Assembly: GCA_025360785.1 (NCBI GenBank)
Contig: JANYBN010000040.1
Coordinates: forward strand, 1-45,156
Source of the DNA: Geobacter sp.
GTDB taxonomy: Bacteria > Desulfobacterota > Desulfuromonadia > Geobacterales > Pseudopelobacteraceae
DNA length: 45,156 nucleotides
Direction: 5' to 3'
The notes under the pieces are model-generated. The model saw only the letters and a program-made list of their open reading frames with translations. It was not told the DNA's origin and did no database searches. The position numbers were made by a program, and so were the translations under genes. Below are positions 9,107-17,668 of this stretch, in pieces. Position 1 is the stretch's first letter; each line of letters starts with the position of its first letter.

Positions 9107-9313
9107 ATGAAAATGAAAAACGAAGTAAAATCAATTCGTGAATCCAGACTGATGAGCAAATCAGAACTTGCCCGCAAGGCAGGTATTTCTGTCTTAACGG
9201 TTGGAAGAATTGAACGTGGTGAGGATTGCCGGATGGAAACCATGCGTAAAATCATACTGGCATTAGGATACAGTCTTGAGGACAAAAACAAAGTATTTCA
9301 GGATCAAGTATAA
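9107..9313 (+). CDS. Small Xre-family helix-turn-helix regulator
   Basis: 68 residues, essentially one HTH_3 domain: IRESRLMSKSELARKAGIS forms helices 1-2, and VLTVGRIERGEDC covers the recognition helix and following turn. There is no sensing or oligomerisation domain. It ends 11 bases before pilM, so it is probably the first gene of the pilMNOPQ transcript and may control it. No good ribosome site is visible before the ATG at 9107; an ATG at 9113 is an alternative. Confidence 0.8.
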   Translation: MKMKNEVKSIRESRLMSKSELARKAGISVLTVGRIERGEDCRMETMRKIILALGYSLEDKNKVFQDQV

Positions 9314-9324
9314 CGGGACTGGAT

Positions 9325-10380
9325 ATGTTTTTATTTAAGAAGAAAAAAGAGGTTATAGGAATAGACATCGGATCAAGTTCGGTGAAGCTGGTTCAGCTGA
9401 AGGAAAACAAGGGATCATTTCAGCTTCTAAACGCGGGTATCTTTCCTTTGCCTCCTGAAGCCATTGTTGACAACACATTAATGGATAGTTCAACAATCTC
9501 TACGGTAATAAAAAATCTGGTTTCAAGTCTCGGCATAAAGATTAAGGATGTTGTTTGCTCAATCTCCGGGAATTCAGTTATTATCAGGAAAATTGTACTT
9601 CCGGCAATGTCACAGGAGGAGCTGGAGGACCAGATTTCATGGGAAGCCGAACAGTATATTCCGTTTGATGTAAACGATGTAAATATGGATTTTCAAATCT
9701 TATCTCCTGACAACAATGACCCTTCGAAGATGAATGTTCTGTTGGTTGCCAGCAAAAAAGATATTATTAACGATTACGTTTCGGTATTCAGTGAAGCCGG
9801 AATGCAACTTTCTGTTGTTGATGTTGATTCCTTTGCTGTTCAAAACGCATTTGAAGCAAATCATGACTATGGTTCAGAAGATATCATCGCCTTGGTAAAT
9901 ATCGGTGCCAGTGTAATGAATATAAATGTTATTAAAGATGGCATCACACTTTTTACCCGAGATGTACAGATGGGGGGCAACCTTTATTCAGAAGAGATTC
10001 AGAAGCAGGTTGGCCTGAGCAGTGAGGATGCTGAAATTGGTAAATTGCTTGCACTTGAATCAAACAACAAATTGATTCAAAGTGTTATGTTAAAAGTCAA
10101 TGAAACCATTACTCAGGAAATTCGCCGTTCTCTTGATTTTTATAATTCAACAGCAGGTGATGACCGGATATCTGCTCTTTTTGTAAGCGGTGGTGGTTCA
10201 AAAGTATATAATCTCATAGACACTATTGCTGAAAAAATTGGTTTACCGGTTGAAAAACTGAATCCTTTTGCAAAACTAAAATATAATGAAAAAGATTTTG
10301 ACCCGGAATACCTTCAGGAAATTGGCCCACTCATGGCGGTGCCCGTAGGGCTAGCTATCAGGAAGGTAGGGGATAAATGA
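9325..10380 (+). CDS. pilM: Type IV pilus assembly protein PilM
   Basis: A 351-residue actin-like ATPase-fold protein of the cytoplasmic face of the type IV pilus machine, where it binds the N-terminus of PilN. The IGIDIGSSSVKLVQL phosphate-1 motif is at residues 12-26, followed by later FtsA-like segments (ALVNIGAS, LFVSGGGSK). First of five pil genes in the standard order; its stop overlaps the pilN start (ATGA). AT-rich codon use like its downstream neighbours. Confidence 0.95.
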   Translation: MFLFKKKKEVIGIDIGSSSVKLVQLKENKGSFQLLNAGIFPLPPEAIVDNTLMDSSTISTVIKNLVSSLGIKIKDVVCSISGNSVIIRKIVLPAMSQEELEDQISWEAEQYIPFDVNDVNMDFQILSPDNNDPSKMNVLLVASKKDIINDYVSVFSEAGMQLSVVDVDSFAVQNAFEANHDYGSEDIIALVNIGASVMNINVIKDGITLFTRDVQMGGNLYSEEIQKQVGLSSEDAEIGKLLALESNNKLIQSVMLKVNETITQEIRRSLDFYNSTAGDDRISALFVSGGGSKVYNLIDTIAEKIGLPVEKLNPFAKLKYNEKDFDPEYLQEIGPLMAVPVGLAIRKVGDK

Positions 10381-10955
10381 TAAGAATTAATCTTTTACCC
10401 ATCAGGGCTGCCAGGAAGAAGGAAACTGCAATACAGCAATTTGCATTAGCAGGTGTTGTTATTGTTGTTATTGCTTTAATCGTTACATCTCTTTATGTAG
10501 TCAAACGAATTCAGGTGTCTGCAGCCCAGGATGACATAACAACGGCTAACAATAAAATTAAAGAGCTTAAAACTAAAATTGGAAAACTGGAAGAGCTTAA
10601 AACCCTTAAAGATCAAGTTAAGAAAAAACTTGAAGTACTGTCGCAGTTACGAAAAAACAAGACCGGCCCGGCACAGAGATTGTCAAGTTTAAGTGATCTT
10701 ACGCCCGAAAAACTGTGGTTAACAAACTATAGTGAATCTGGTCAGGATATTAAAATATCCGGGATATCCTTTTCTGAAGAACTTATTGCACAGTTTATGA
10801 AGGCCCTCGAAGCATCCAGTGACTTTATGGCGGTAGAGTTATTGGTTTCTGAACAAACGATAGTGGCAGAGACTAAGCTGAAGAAGTTTGATTTAACTAT
10901 GAAGCTGAGGGTCGCTGCAACGCCGCCTTTAGTTGCCCCTGCAGTAAAAAAATAA
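10377..10955 (+). CDS. pilN: Type IV pilus assembly protein PilN
   Basis: 192 residues with the conserved INLLP motif at residues 4-8, which docks into PilM. One membrane helix (about 23-44) follows, then a coiled-coil rich in Lys/Glu/Leu and a periplasmic ferredoxin-like domain. It forms the inner-membrane alignment complex with PilO. Start overlaps the pilM stop by four bases. Confidence 0.93.
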   Translation: MIRINLLPIRAARKKETAIQQFALAGVVIVVIALIVTSLYVVKRIQVSAAQDDITTANNKIKELKTKIGKLEELKTLKDQVKKKLEVLSQLRKNKTGPAQRLSSLSDLTPEKLWLTNYSESGQDIKISGISFSEELIAQFMKALEASSDFMAVELLVSEQTIVAETKLKKFDLTMKLRVAATPPLVAPAVKK

Positions 10956-10980
10956 TGTACATCATTCAGGTGGTCTGAAT

Positions 10981-11589
10981 ATGGATCCTAATGTTGAAAA
11001 AATACTTAAGCTTCCTGCTAAACAGAAAATACTGATTCTTGTTTTGATCTCTGTTATGGAAGCTGCCGCTTTAGTGTGGTTTTTGTACCTTCCAAAATAT
11101 AAAGAACTTGACGGGCTTAAAGTGGAGCTGGCCAAGTTACAGGACGAAATTAACGAAAAAACAAGGATTGCAAATAATCTCCCGAAACTGCAGGCAGAAT
11201 ATGAACAGCTGAACCAGGAGCTAGCTCAAGCATTAACAGAATTGCCGAATTCTAAAGAAATCCCGTCGTTATTGACCAGTATTACAACATTAGGTAAAAA
11301 TGCCGGGCTTGATTTTTTAACATTCCGTCCCAAGCCGGAAGTTCCCAAAGATTTTTATGCAGATGTACCGGTTGATATTATTGTCTCAGGATCATACTTA
11401 AGTGTAGCGAATTTCTTTGCAGCTGTTGCAAACCTGCCGCGAATAGTAAATATTACAAATGTAGCGTTTTCAGATATCAAGAATGTAAATAATCGCATGA
11501 TGACCAAGGTTACGTGTCTCGCTACCACATTCCGCTTCCTTGATAAGAAAGAGATTAAGGATGATAAAAAAGCTGCCCCCAAAAAATAG
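10981..11589 (+). CDS. pilO: Type IV pilus assembly protein PilO
   Basis: 202 residues: a short cytoplasmic segment, one membrane helix (about 16-36), a coiled-coil (about 45-90) and a periplasmic domain containing FLTFRPKPEVPKDFYADVPV, the PilO family signature region. Heterodimer partner of PilN. The last bases overlap the start of pilP. Confidence 0.93.
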   Translation: MDPNVEKILKLPAKQKILILVLISVMEAAALVWFLYLPKYKELDGLKVELAKLQDEINEKTRIANNLPKLQAEYEQLNQELAQALTELPNSKEIPSLLTSITTLGKNAGLDFLTFRPKPEVPKDFYADVPVDIIVSGSYLSVANFFAAVANLPRIVNITNVAFSDIKNVNNRMMTKVTCLATTFRFLDKKEIKDDKKAAPKK

Positions 11590-12133
11590 TAATTTTCCTC
11601 TGGTTGTTGTTTTTGCCTGTGCGTTGTTATTCGTCGCTTGCAGCAAGAACCAGGAACCCGTTCAAGTGACTGTGCCTTCTTCTCAGCCGGCTAAATCACT
11701 TGTGCAATCCAATATCAAGCCTGTCCAAAAACAGACCAGTTCCGCATTACGACTCCCGCCTCCACCTGTAAACCAGTTTGACTTCAGTAATAAAAAAGAC
11801 CCGTTCAAGCCTTTTGTTGCTGTTAAACTTGAACAGAAAAATACACCTGAAAGACCAATAAAAACCCTGATAAATTCTCTTCCGATTCATAGTTTTGATA
11901 TCAGCCAGTTTAAGCTTATCGGCATAGTAACCGGTGGCCGTGAAAATCAGGCAATGGTTACGGACCCAGGTGGAAAAGGGTATGTGTTGAAAGTTGGAAT
12001 GACGATAGGTAAAAATGACGGCAGAATTGTCTCTATCAGCTCAACTGGAGTCGATATTTTAGAACAATTCAAAGATGACAATGGCAGGGTCCGTAAAGAG
12101 AAGATAAAGCTTACCCTTCCCAGGAAGCAATAA
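11561..12133 (+). CDS. pilP: Type IV pilus assembly lipoprotein PilP
   Basis: 190 residues with a lipoprotein signal ending LLFVAC (lipid-modified Cys near residue 27). A low-complexity linker leads to a small beta domain (FKLIGIVTGGRENQAMVTDPGGKGYVLKVG) that in this family contacts the secretin PilQ. The ATG at 11561 overlaps the pilO end by 29 bases; an upstream TTG at 11540 would add seven charged residues and is less likely. It connects PilNO to PilQ. Confidence 0.93.
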   Translation: MIKKLPPKNSNFPLVVVFACALLFVACSKNQEPVQVTVPSSQPAKSLVQSNIKPVQKQTSSALRLPPPPVNQFDFSNKKDPFKPFVAVKLEQKNTPERPIKTLINSLPIHSFDISQFKLIGIVTGGRENQAMVTDPGGKGYVLKVGMTIGKNDGRIVSISSTGVDILEQFKDDNGRVRKEKIKLTLPRKQ

Positions 12134-12143
12134 GGAGTTCCGC

Positions 12144-14930
12144 ATGAAGTGGAAGAATAATATTTTTAAAATTTTGCTCACAACATTTTTCATACTTGCA
12201 AGCGGTTTGTTTGTTGTTCCTGATATTGCTCGTTCCGCTGAGCAGTTGGAAGCAAAAAAGCTTGCCGGAATCGAATCTGTTGCGCCAACAGGTGATGGTT
12301 CTGCCACCGAATTAACGATAAAGCTGACTTCTCCTGCTACCTACACAAGTTACAAAACAGCGTCGCCTCTTCGTCTTGTTATTGACTTTTCTCAGGTTAC
12401 CCCCGGTAATATTTCCTCACCGGTAAATATTGACAGAGGGAACTTTAAGACTGTTAAGGCTAGTCGCTTTGATACTGAGGCAGGCGTATTGACACGGGTG
12501 GAAATTGAACTTGTAAGTGACCTTGAAGCTGTGATTTCCTCGTTGCCGGCCAATCCCGGAGAGTTAAAGATATCTTTTCCTTTACCAGAAGAAAGTCTTA
12601 CTCCGGCTGTCGTTACAAATGTTACTGATAAGAAATCTGTTGTCGTCGAATCACCACCAACTTCATTAGATCCCGCATTGGCCTCTGCCAAAGATGCTTC
12701 GTTCAGGACGCTGACTGCTATTTCAGTCGACAATAATGCCGTTACTCTCGCTCTTGATGGTGTGATCAGCGATTTTAAAACCTTCAGGCTTAACAATCCA
12801 GAACGATACGTAGTCGATTTAATAAATGTAAAAAGCGGTTTGTCGTCCCGGTTGTTGCCATTGAATGCCTCTGGTGTTGCCTCAGCTCGACTTGGTATCT
12901 ATCCGGACAAAGTACGTGTCGTTCTTGATGCTGTAAATGGGAGTTTTCCTGAGGCAACCGCAATCAAAACTGATGCTGGGGTGGTCATTCATCTAGATGC
13001 AAAGATTGTTGATGAAAATGCAAATACGAAGCTAACTTCGACAAAGGTTATTAAGCCTGCGGATGTAAATGTAAATATAATCGCTAAAACTGAAGCTCCA
13101 TCTGTCGTAAAGCCTGTGTCAAAGCCGGAAGCAAAACCAGCAAGCACCTTGGACGTAAAGCCGGTTGCAAAGCCCGAAGCTGCTAATCAAGCTGTTCCAA
13201 CAACGCAAACCTCTAAAAGTACGAATAAACCGAAAATTCCTTCAGGTGTCTCAGCTGTTGAAATGATTGATTTTCAGGTGGTTGATGGAATATCGAGAGT
13301 ATCGGTAAAGGTAACGGGCAATATTAATTCAGATCAGCCGGTTAAAACTCCCGGTTATGTCACATTGAAGTTTAACAATACATCTCTACCAAAAAAACTT
13401 CAAAGATCACTTGAAACTCGTTCTTTTGTCTCACCAGTATTGCGTATAACACCTCTGGTTGTTAAATCTAAAAAAGGTGTTGATACCAAAATACGTATTG
13501 CAATGCGAGTAGCCGCTCCGTTCGAATATCGCCAGGAAGGCGACATGATATATATCGATTTCAAGCATCCTGCAGGATTAGCGGGAGATAAGATTGTGCT
13601 CGAAGCTTCTGAACCAAAATCAAAGCCAGTTCGCCAAAAAGTGGAGCTTGTCTCCGATGAGGAAATGTCATCAGATTTGGCGCCAGTTTTAGAATCCAGC
13701 GTCAAGTCACCTGGTTCTTCACGCAGCTACAAGGGGCGCAAAGTCACGTTGGAATTTGCTGACGCTGAAGTTAGAAAAATATTCCAGCTTCTTTCTGAAG
13801 TCAGCAACAAGAACTTTGTACTCGGTGATGAAGTTACAGGCAATATTAGCTTGAAATTAGTAAATGTACCATGGGATCAAGCACTTGAAATAATACTTGA
13901 TACAAAAGGTCTTGATAAACGTGAAGATGGAAACATTGTAATTATTAAGGGTAAAGGTAAGTTCAAATCTCAAGCTGAGGAAGATCTGGAAATTAAAAAA
14001 ACAGCCGCAAAGTCAATTGAACTTAAGACGGAAACCTTTTCAGTTAATTATGCTGATCTGGGAGAAATAACGTCTCAGTTTGAAAAAATAAAAACTCCTG
14101 ACAGAGGCCAGATATCCTCCGATAAACGAACAAGCAAAGTGATAGTAAAAGATACTCCACAAGCATTAAGTGATATGAGATCATTACTTAACCAGCTGGA
14201 TCTTCCAGAAAGACAGGTAATGATCGAGGCCCGAATAGTTGAGGCAAAATCAACTTTCAGCCGCAATCTGGGTGTCAGTTGGGGTGCTCATAATCGCGAT
14301 GGCTCAGCATCATTTTTGGGAATTAACTCACTTGATACGGCCTTTGGCGGTATTTCATCTGCTCCACCGACTTCTGGCGTAGGATCTGCAGCGGGCGGGA
14401 GCATGGGTATTTCTTTTGGCACACTGGCCAGCACCATCAAGCTGGATACCCGTCTTAGTGCAGCTGCCAGTGCAGGTCTGGTCAAGATCATTTCGTCACC
14501 GAAAGTTGCTACTCTAAATCATAAAACTGCCAAAATATCTCAGGGTGCACAGATACCATATCAAAATACAACTGCAACAACCGGAGCTGTCACCGCATTC
14601 GTGGCCGCAACTCTTTCGCTGGAAGTCACTCCGCACATAAATGCCAACGGCACGATTATGATGAAAATAGATGCAAAGAATGATTCTCCTGGTACTGGCA
14701 GCCCGCCGGCTATTGACACAAAACAGGCTACTACCGAGCTTCTCTTGAAAGATGGAGAAACTACAGTTATTGGTGGAATTTATGTTGACAGTGATCAGGA
14801 AGGCGACGAAGGCGTACCGTACCTTATGGACATCCCTTTTATTGGAAGTCTTTTTAAGTCAAATTCAAAAAGTAAAACCAAAACTGAACTGTTGATTTTT
14901 ATCACACCAAGAATTTTGGGTGCAGTTTAG
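12144..14930 (+). CDS. pilQ: Type IV pilus secretin PilQ
   Basis: 928 residues, exported by an N-terminal signal (cleavage near residue 31). AMIN-like peptidoglycan-binding modules lie at about 40-125 and 190-275, then a Lys/Pro/Ala-rich linker (about 310-360) and a third AMIN-like segment (about 370-475). The STN/N0 domain is near 530-600, the secretin N1 domain near 620-690 and the secretin pore domain from about 690 to the end (VMIEARIVEA, then PYLMDIPFIGSLFKS and LLIFITPRIL). Forms the outer-membrane channel for the pilus. The extra AMIN-like copy makes it longer than many PilQ proteins. Confidence 0.95.
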   Translation: MKWKNNIFKILLTTFFILASGLFVVPDIARSAEQLEAKKLAGIESVAPTGDGSATELTIKLTSPATYTSYKTASPLRLVIDFSQVTPGNISSPVNIDRGNFKTVKASRFDTEAGVLTRVEIELVSDLEAVISSLPANPGELKISFPLPEESLTPAVVTNVTDKKSVVVESPPTSLDPALASAKDASFRTLTAISVDNNAVTLALDGVISDFKTFRLNNPERYVVDLINVKSGLSSRLLPLNASGVASARLGIYPDKVRVVLDAVNGSFPEATAIKTDAGVVIHLDAKIVDENANTKLTSTKVIKPADVNVNIIAKTEAPSVVKPVSKPEAKPASTLDVKPVAKPEAANQAVPTTQTSKSTNKPKIPSGVSAVEMIDFQVVDGISRVSVKVTGNINSDQPVKTPGYVTLKFNNTSLPKKLQRSLETRSFVSPVLRITPLVVKSKKGVDTKIRIAMRVAAPFEYRQEGDMIYIDFKHPAGLAGDKIVLEASEPKSKPVRQKVELVSDEEMSSDLAPVLESSVKSPGSSRSYKGRKVTLEFADAEVRKIFQLLSEVSNKNFVLGDEVTGNISLKLVNVPWDQALEIILDTKGLDKREDGNIVIIKGKGKFKSQAEEDLEIKKTAAKSIELKTETFSVNYADLGEITSQFEKIKTPDRGQISSDKRTSKVIVKDTPQALSDMRSLLNQLDLPERQVMIEARIVEAKSTFSRNLGVSWGAHNRDGSASFLGINSLDTAFGGISSAPPTSGVGSAAGGSMGISFGTLASTIKLDTRLSAAASAGLVKIISSPKVATLNHKTAKISQGAQIPYQNTTATTGAVTAFVAATLSLEVTPHINANGTIMMKIDAKNDSPGTGSPPAIDTKQATTELLLKDGETTVIGGIYVDSDQEGDEGVPYLMDIPFIGSLFKSNSKSKTKTELLIFITPRILGAV

Positions 14931-15073
14931 CGGAAAATATATCGAGACGGGAACAGGTACAGATATAGCCATGCAACTACCGTTTCTTGGGGACTTAGTA
15001 ATTGATCTTGAGGCGGTTTTTATCGAGTAGGGTATTAATTAGAGTACGATTATCTCTCTGAGGGAGTTAGCGG

Positions 15074-15733
15074 ATGAAAAAGATAATATTTTTATTTGTA
15101 GTGTTGAGTTTATGGATGCTTGGGTGTGGGAGCAAAGACACATCTGGAACTCTAACACTGAGCGATATAACATTAACAGACTTAACCGCTGGTAGATTTA
15201 AGGTAGATGCTGTTGCAACCTATGTACCTGACGCCGGCAAAGAAGCTACAAATGCAGTGATTGATTTTACTGCTGTTTACACTACGCCCTCAAATGTCCA
15301 GCCAGAAATAAAAACATTATCATACAGACTCAGTAGGACTGGGATTGCTACCTATACGTATCCGGTAATACAAGCCAATGAGCAGATTTATCTGACTTTG
15401 ACTGCCTCTATGGGTGGGCTGTCTCAGACAAAATATGTGACAATACCTGCAATAGATGTGTTCAATACTACGCCATCCAAAGTTAGCTTCATTCAAATTG
15501 ATCCCGTTGGTGGTCAGGCAGATATTAGTGTTTTATTATCTGGTGGCGCCCCACCTTATAAAGTCTTGAAAAATGATAAGTCATCAGAAATTAGTGCTAC
15601 ATTGTTAGGCACTAGTCTGAACATATCAAAAAATATAGCATCAGGTACAACCTCGGTAGCAACGTTTGTTGATATTATCCTGGTAGATGGTACGGGAGCG
15701 CTGGCTACGCTACGAGTGAACTACTTCAAATAA
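15074..15733 (+). CDS. Putative lipoprotein of unknown function downstream of pilQ
   Basis: 219 residues with a signal peptide ending WMLGC (lipid-modified Cys near 18) and a Thr/Ser-rich, beta-strand-like mature part. I do not recognise a named domain. GAGGGAG precedes the ATG. The 143-base gap after pilQ holds no visible terminator, so it may belong to the pil transcript. Its position suggests an envelope or pilus-associated role, but that is inference. Confidence 0.7.
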   Translation: MKKIIFLFVVLSLWMLGCGSKDTSGTLTLSDITLTDLTAGRFKVDAVATYVPDAGKEATNAVIDFTAVYTTPSNVQPEIKTLSYRLSRTGIATYTYPVIQANEQIYLTLTASMGGLSQTKYVTIPAIDVFNTTPSKVSFIQIDPVGGQADISVLLSGGAPPYKVLKNDKSSEISATLLGTSLNISKNIASGTTSVATFVDIILVDGTGALATLRVNYFK

Positions 15734-15752
15734 GCATAAACGGGAGTTTATT

Positions 15753-17480
15753 ATGAACAAACTGCTGCAACTATTTCTTACAACTCTTTTTTGTACTTTA
15801 ATATTTAGCGGCTGTAATGGTGGTGGTTCATCTTCATCGCAAGTAATTGTTCCAGTGCAAATGCCATCTTCAGGATCATCATTTGGTTCGGTTTCAATAA
15901 CAAAAGATATTCTTCAGTTTGGCGATACAACAAATGTTACAGCAAATTTTACAAAAAAAGATGGTACCCCGGCAAGTGGTATTAGTGTGAATTTTTCTAC
16001 AAATCTGGGTACAATTCTGCCAGCAACTGGTATTGCTCTTACTGATGCCAACGGGACTGCAATAGTTCAACTTATAGCAGGAAGCAATGCTGCTCAAGGT
16101 AAAGTTACTGCTGTTACAACTGTAGATAATAAACCGGTTTCAACAAGCGCTTCTTTTAGTATCAATTTGCCACCGCTTAAATTGGGTATCCTTTCACTTG
16201 ACCTCTCATCAATATCATATGGTGGTTCAACTACTGTGCGGGTACAGGTTAATGATGCTAACATGGTTCCCTACACCTCTCAACCAGTTGATGTTACATT
16301 CACTTCGGTACAGGCTGCATTAGGTAAAGCATCTATCAGCACAACGGCGCGTACTGATAGTACCGGTTTTGCTACGGCTACCTACACATCGCTTACTAAT
16401 ACAGGCATAGACACTATAACGGCATTGATTGCCGGGGACAGCAAAACGGCGAATGTTACGGTTAGTCCGCTTGATACCGGGGCAATATCATATGTTTCAG
16501 CATCTCCTACCACAATTGTTCTCAAGGGAATGGCGGCGCCAGGTTTGTCGGAAACCTCAAATGTGGTTTTTAAGGTATTGGATACTGTCGGTCTGCCAAA
16601 GGTTAGCCAACTTGTTGATTTTACGCTTACGACAAGCGCCGGTGGTTTAGCCGTGCTACCAATATCTGCCAGCAGTGATAAGGATGGTATTGTTTCAACA
16701 ACCGTACAAGCAGGTATCGCGTCAACTCCTTTCAGGGTTATAGCCACTGTCAGAGGGGCTGCAATAGCCAGTCAATCAGCTCAAATGGTTGTATCAACTG
16801 GGGTGCCGGCCAATATATCCACTTCGTTTAAAACTCTTGCATCAGAATCATTTAATTCTGATGGCATTATAGTTCCGGTAACGGCACGACTTTCCGATAA
16901 TATGCAAAATCCTGTTCAGGATCATACGGTTGTATATTTCACAACAGATGATGGAGCTATCGGGTCGTCCTGTTTCACCGCTAACGGTTTCTGTTCGGTG
17001 GATTGGACAAGTCAGGCTCCGAGAACCCATAACGGCACAATCTCAATTACAGCATCTGCTGTTGGCGCTAATGGTAATTTAGTTTCTCAAACGAGCTCTA
17101 TTGTCAGCGCCTCAAACAGGCCTAAAGATAGTACTTTCTTATTGACTGGGACAATCAATCCGGCCTCCGCCGCAGTTGTCGGGCCACCGGCAGTACCTGT
17201 TACAGCGCAGTCCAGCGTGCTTGATTTAACGGTTGAAGATGCAAATGGCCATTTAATGCCAAGCGGGACAATCATTGCTGTCTCCAGTTCCACCGCTGGG
17301 TTAACCTTCTTGCCCGTTTCATTTGTTGTTCCAGATACCACCGTCACAGGAGCTGGCACTACAATGTTCAAGGTAGGGGTGACCAATGGCAATATTACAG
17401 GTGGTTCCGGATCAATTATTGTTACTGTGACCACACCTAAAACAGTTGCTACTACCAAGACGTTCAATTTTGCGTGGTAA
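15753..17480 (+). CDS. Surface lipoprotein with bacterial Ig-like (Big_1/invasin-type) repeats
   Basis: 575 residues; the signal ends FSGC (lipid-modified Cys near 21) and is followed by a Gly/Ser spacer. The rest consists of about five Ig-like units, recognisable by recurring patterns such as DTTNVTANFTKKDGTPASGISVNF ending in DANGTAIVQL, and STTVRVQVNDANMVPY ending in DSTGFATATY. This is the Big_1 pattern of invasin/intimin-like adhesins. It follows the previous lipoprotein after 19 bases and ends before a strong terminator. A role in adhesion or support of the pilus secretin is possible. Confidence 0.8.
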   Translation: MNKLLQLFLTTLFCTLIFSGCNGGGSSSSQVIVPVQMPSSGSSFGSVSITKDILQFGDTTNVTANFTKKDGTPASGISVNFSTNLGTILPATGIALTDANGTAIVQLIAGSNAAQGKVTAVTTVDNKPVSTSASFSINLPPLKLGILSLDLSSISYGGSTTVRVQVNDANMVPYTSQPVDVTFTSVQAALGKASISTTARTDSTGFATATYTSLTNTGIDTITALIAGDSKTANVTVSPLDTGAISYVSASPTTIVLKGMAAPGLSETSNVVFKVLDTVGLPKVSQLVDFTLTTSAGGLAVLPISASSDKDGIVSTTVQAGIASTPFRVIATVRGAAIASQSAQMVVSTGVPANISTSFKTLASESFNSDGIIVPVTARLSDNMQNPVQDHTVVYFTTDDGAIGSSCFTANGFCSVDWTSQAPRTHNGTISITASAVGANGNLVSQTSSIVSASNRPKDSTFLLTGTINPASAAVVGPPAVPVTAQSSVLDLTVEDANGHLMPSGTIIAVSSSTAGLTFLPVSFVVPDTTVTGAGTTMFKVGVTNGNITGGSGSIIVTVTTPKTVATTKTFNFAW

Positions 17481-17526
17481 CAGTTAGTTATAAAACAAAA
17501 CTAATTCATTAAATAATTGTATAGCT

Positions 17527-17565
17527 AAAGCCTCCGAGGTTCTCAAAAACCTCGGAGGCTTTTTC
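17527..17565 (+). terminator. Rho-independent terminator after the pil cluster
   Basis: A perfect 15-base stem, AAAGCCTCCGAGGTT (17527-17541) with AACCTCGGAGGCTTT (17548-17562), a 6-base loop and a run of five T at 17560-17564. It ends the plus-strand pil transcript; the minus-strand regulator ends about 100 bases further on. Confidence 0.92.
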
Positions 17566-17668
17566 GGTCTAGCTGGCATTGTGCTAACTTTATGATATTT
17601 ATATTACTTTACCCAGTCTGCCTTACTAACTTCGACAACATCAGTTTTTGTGAAACAGTTCACCCCAC

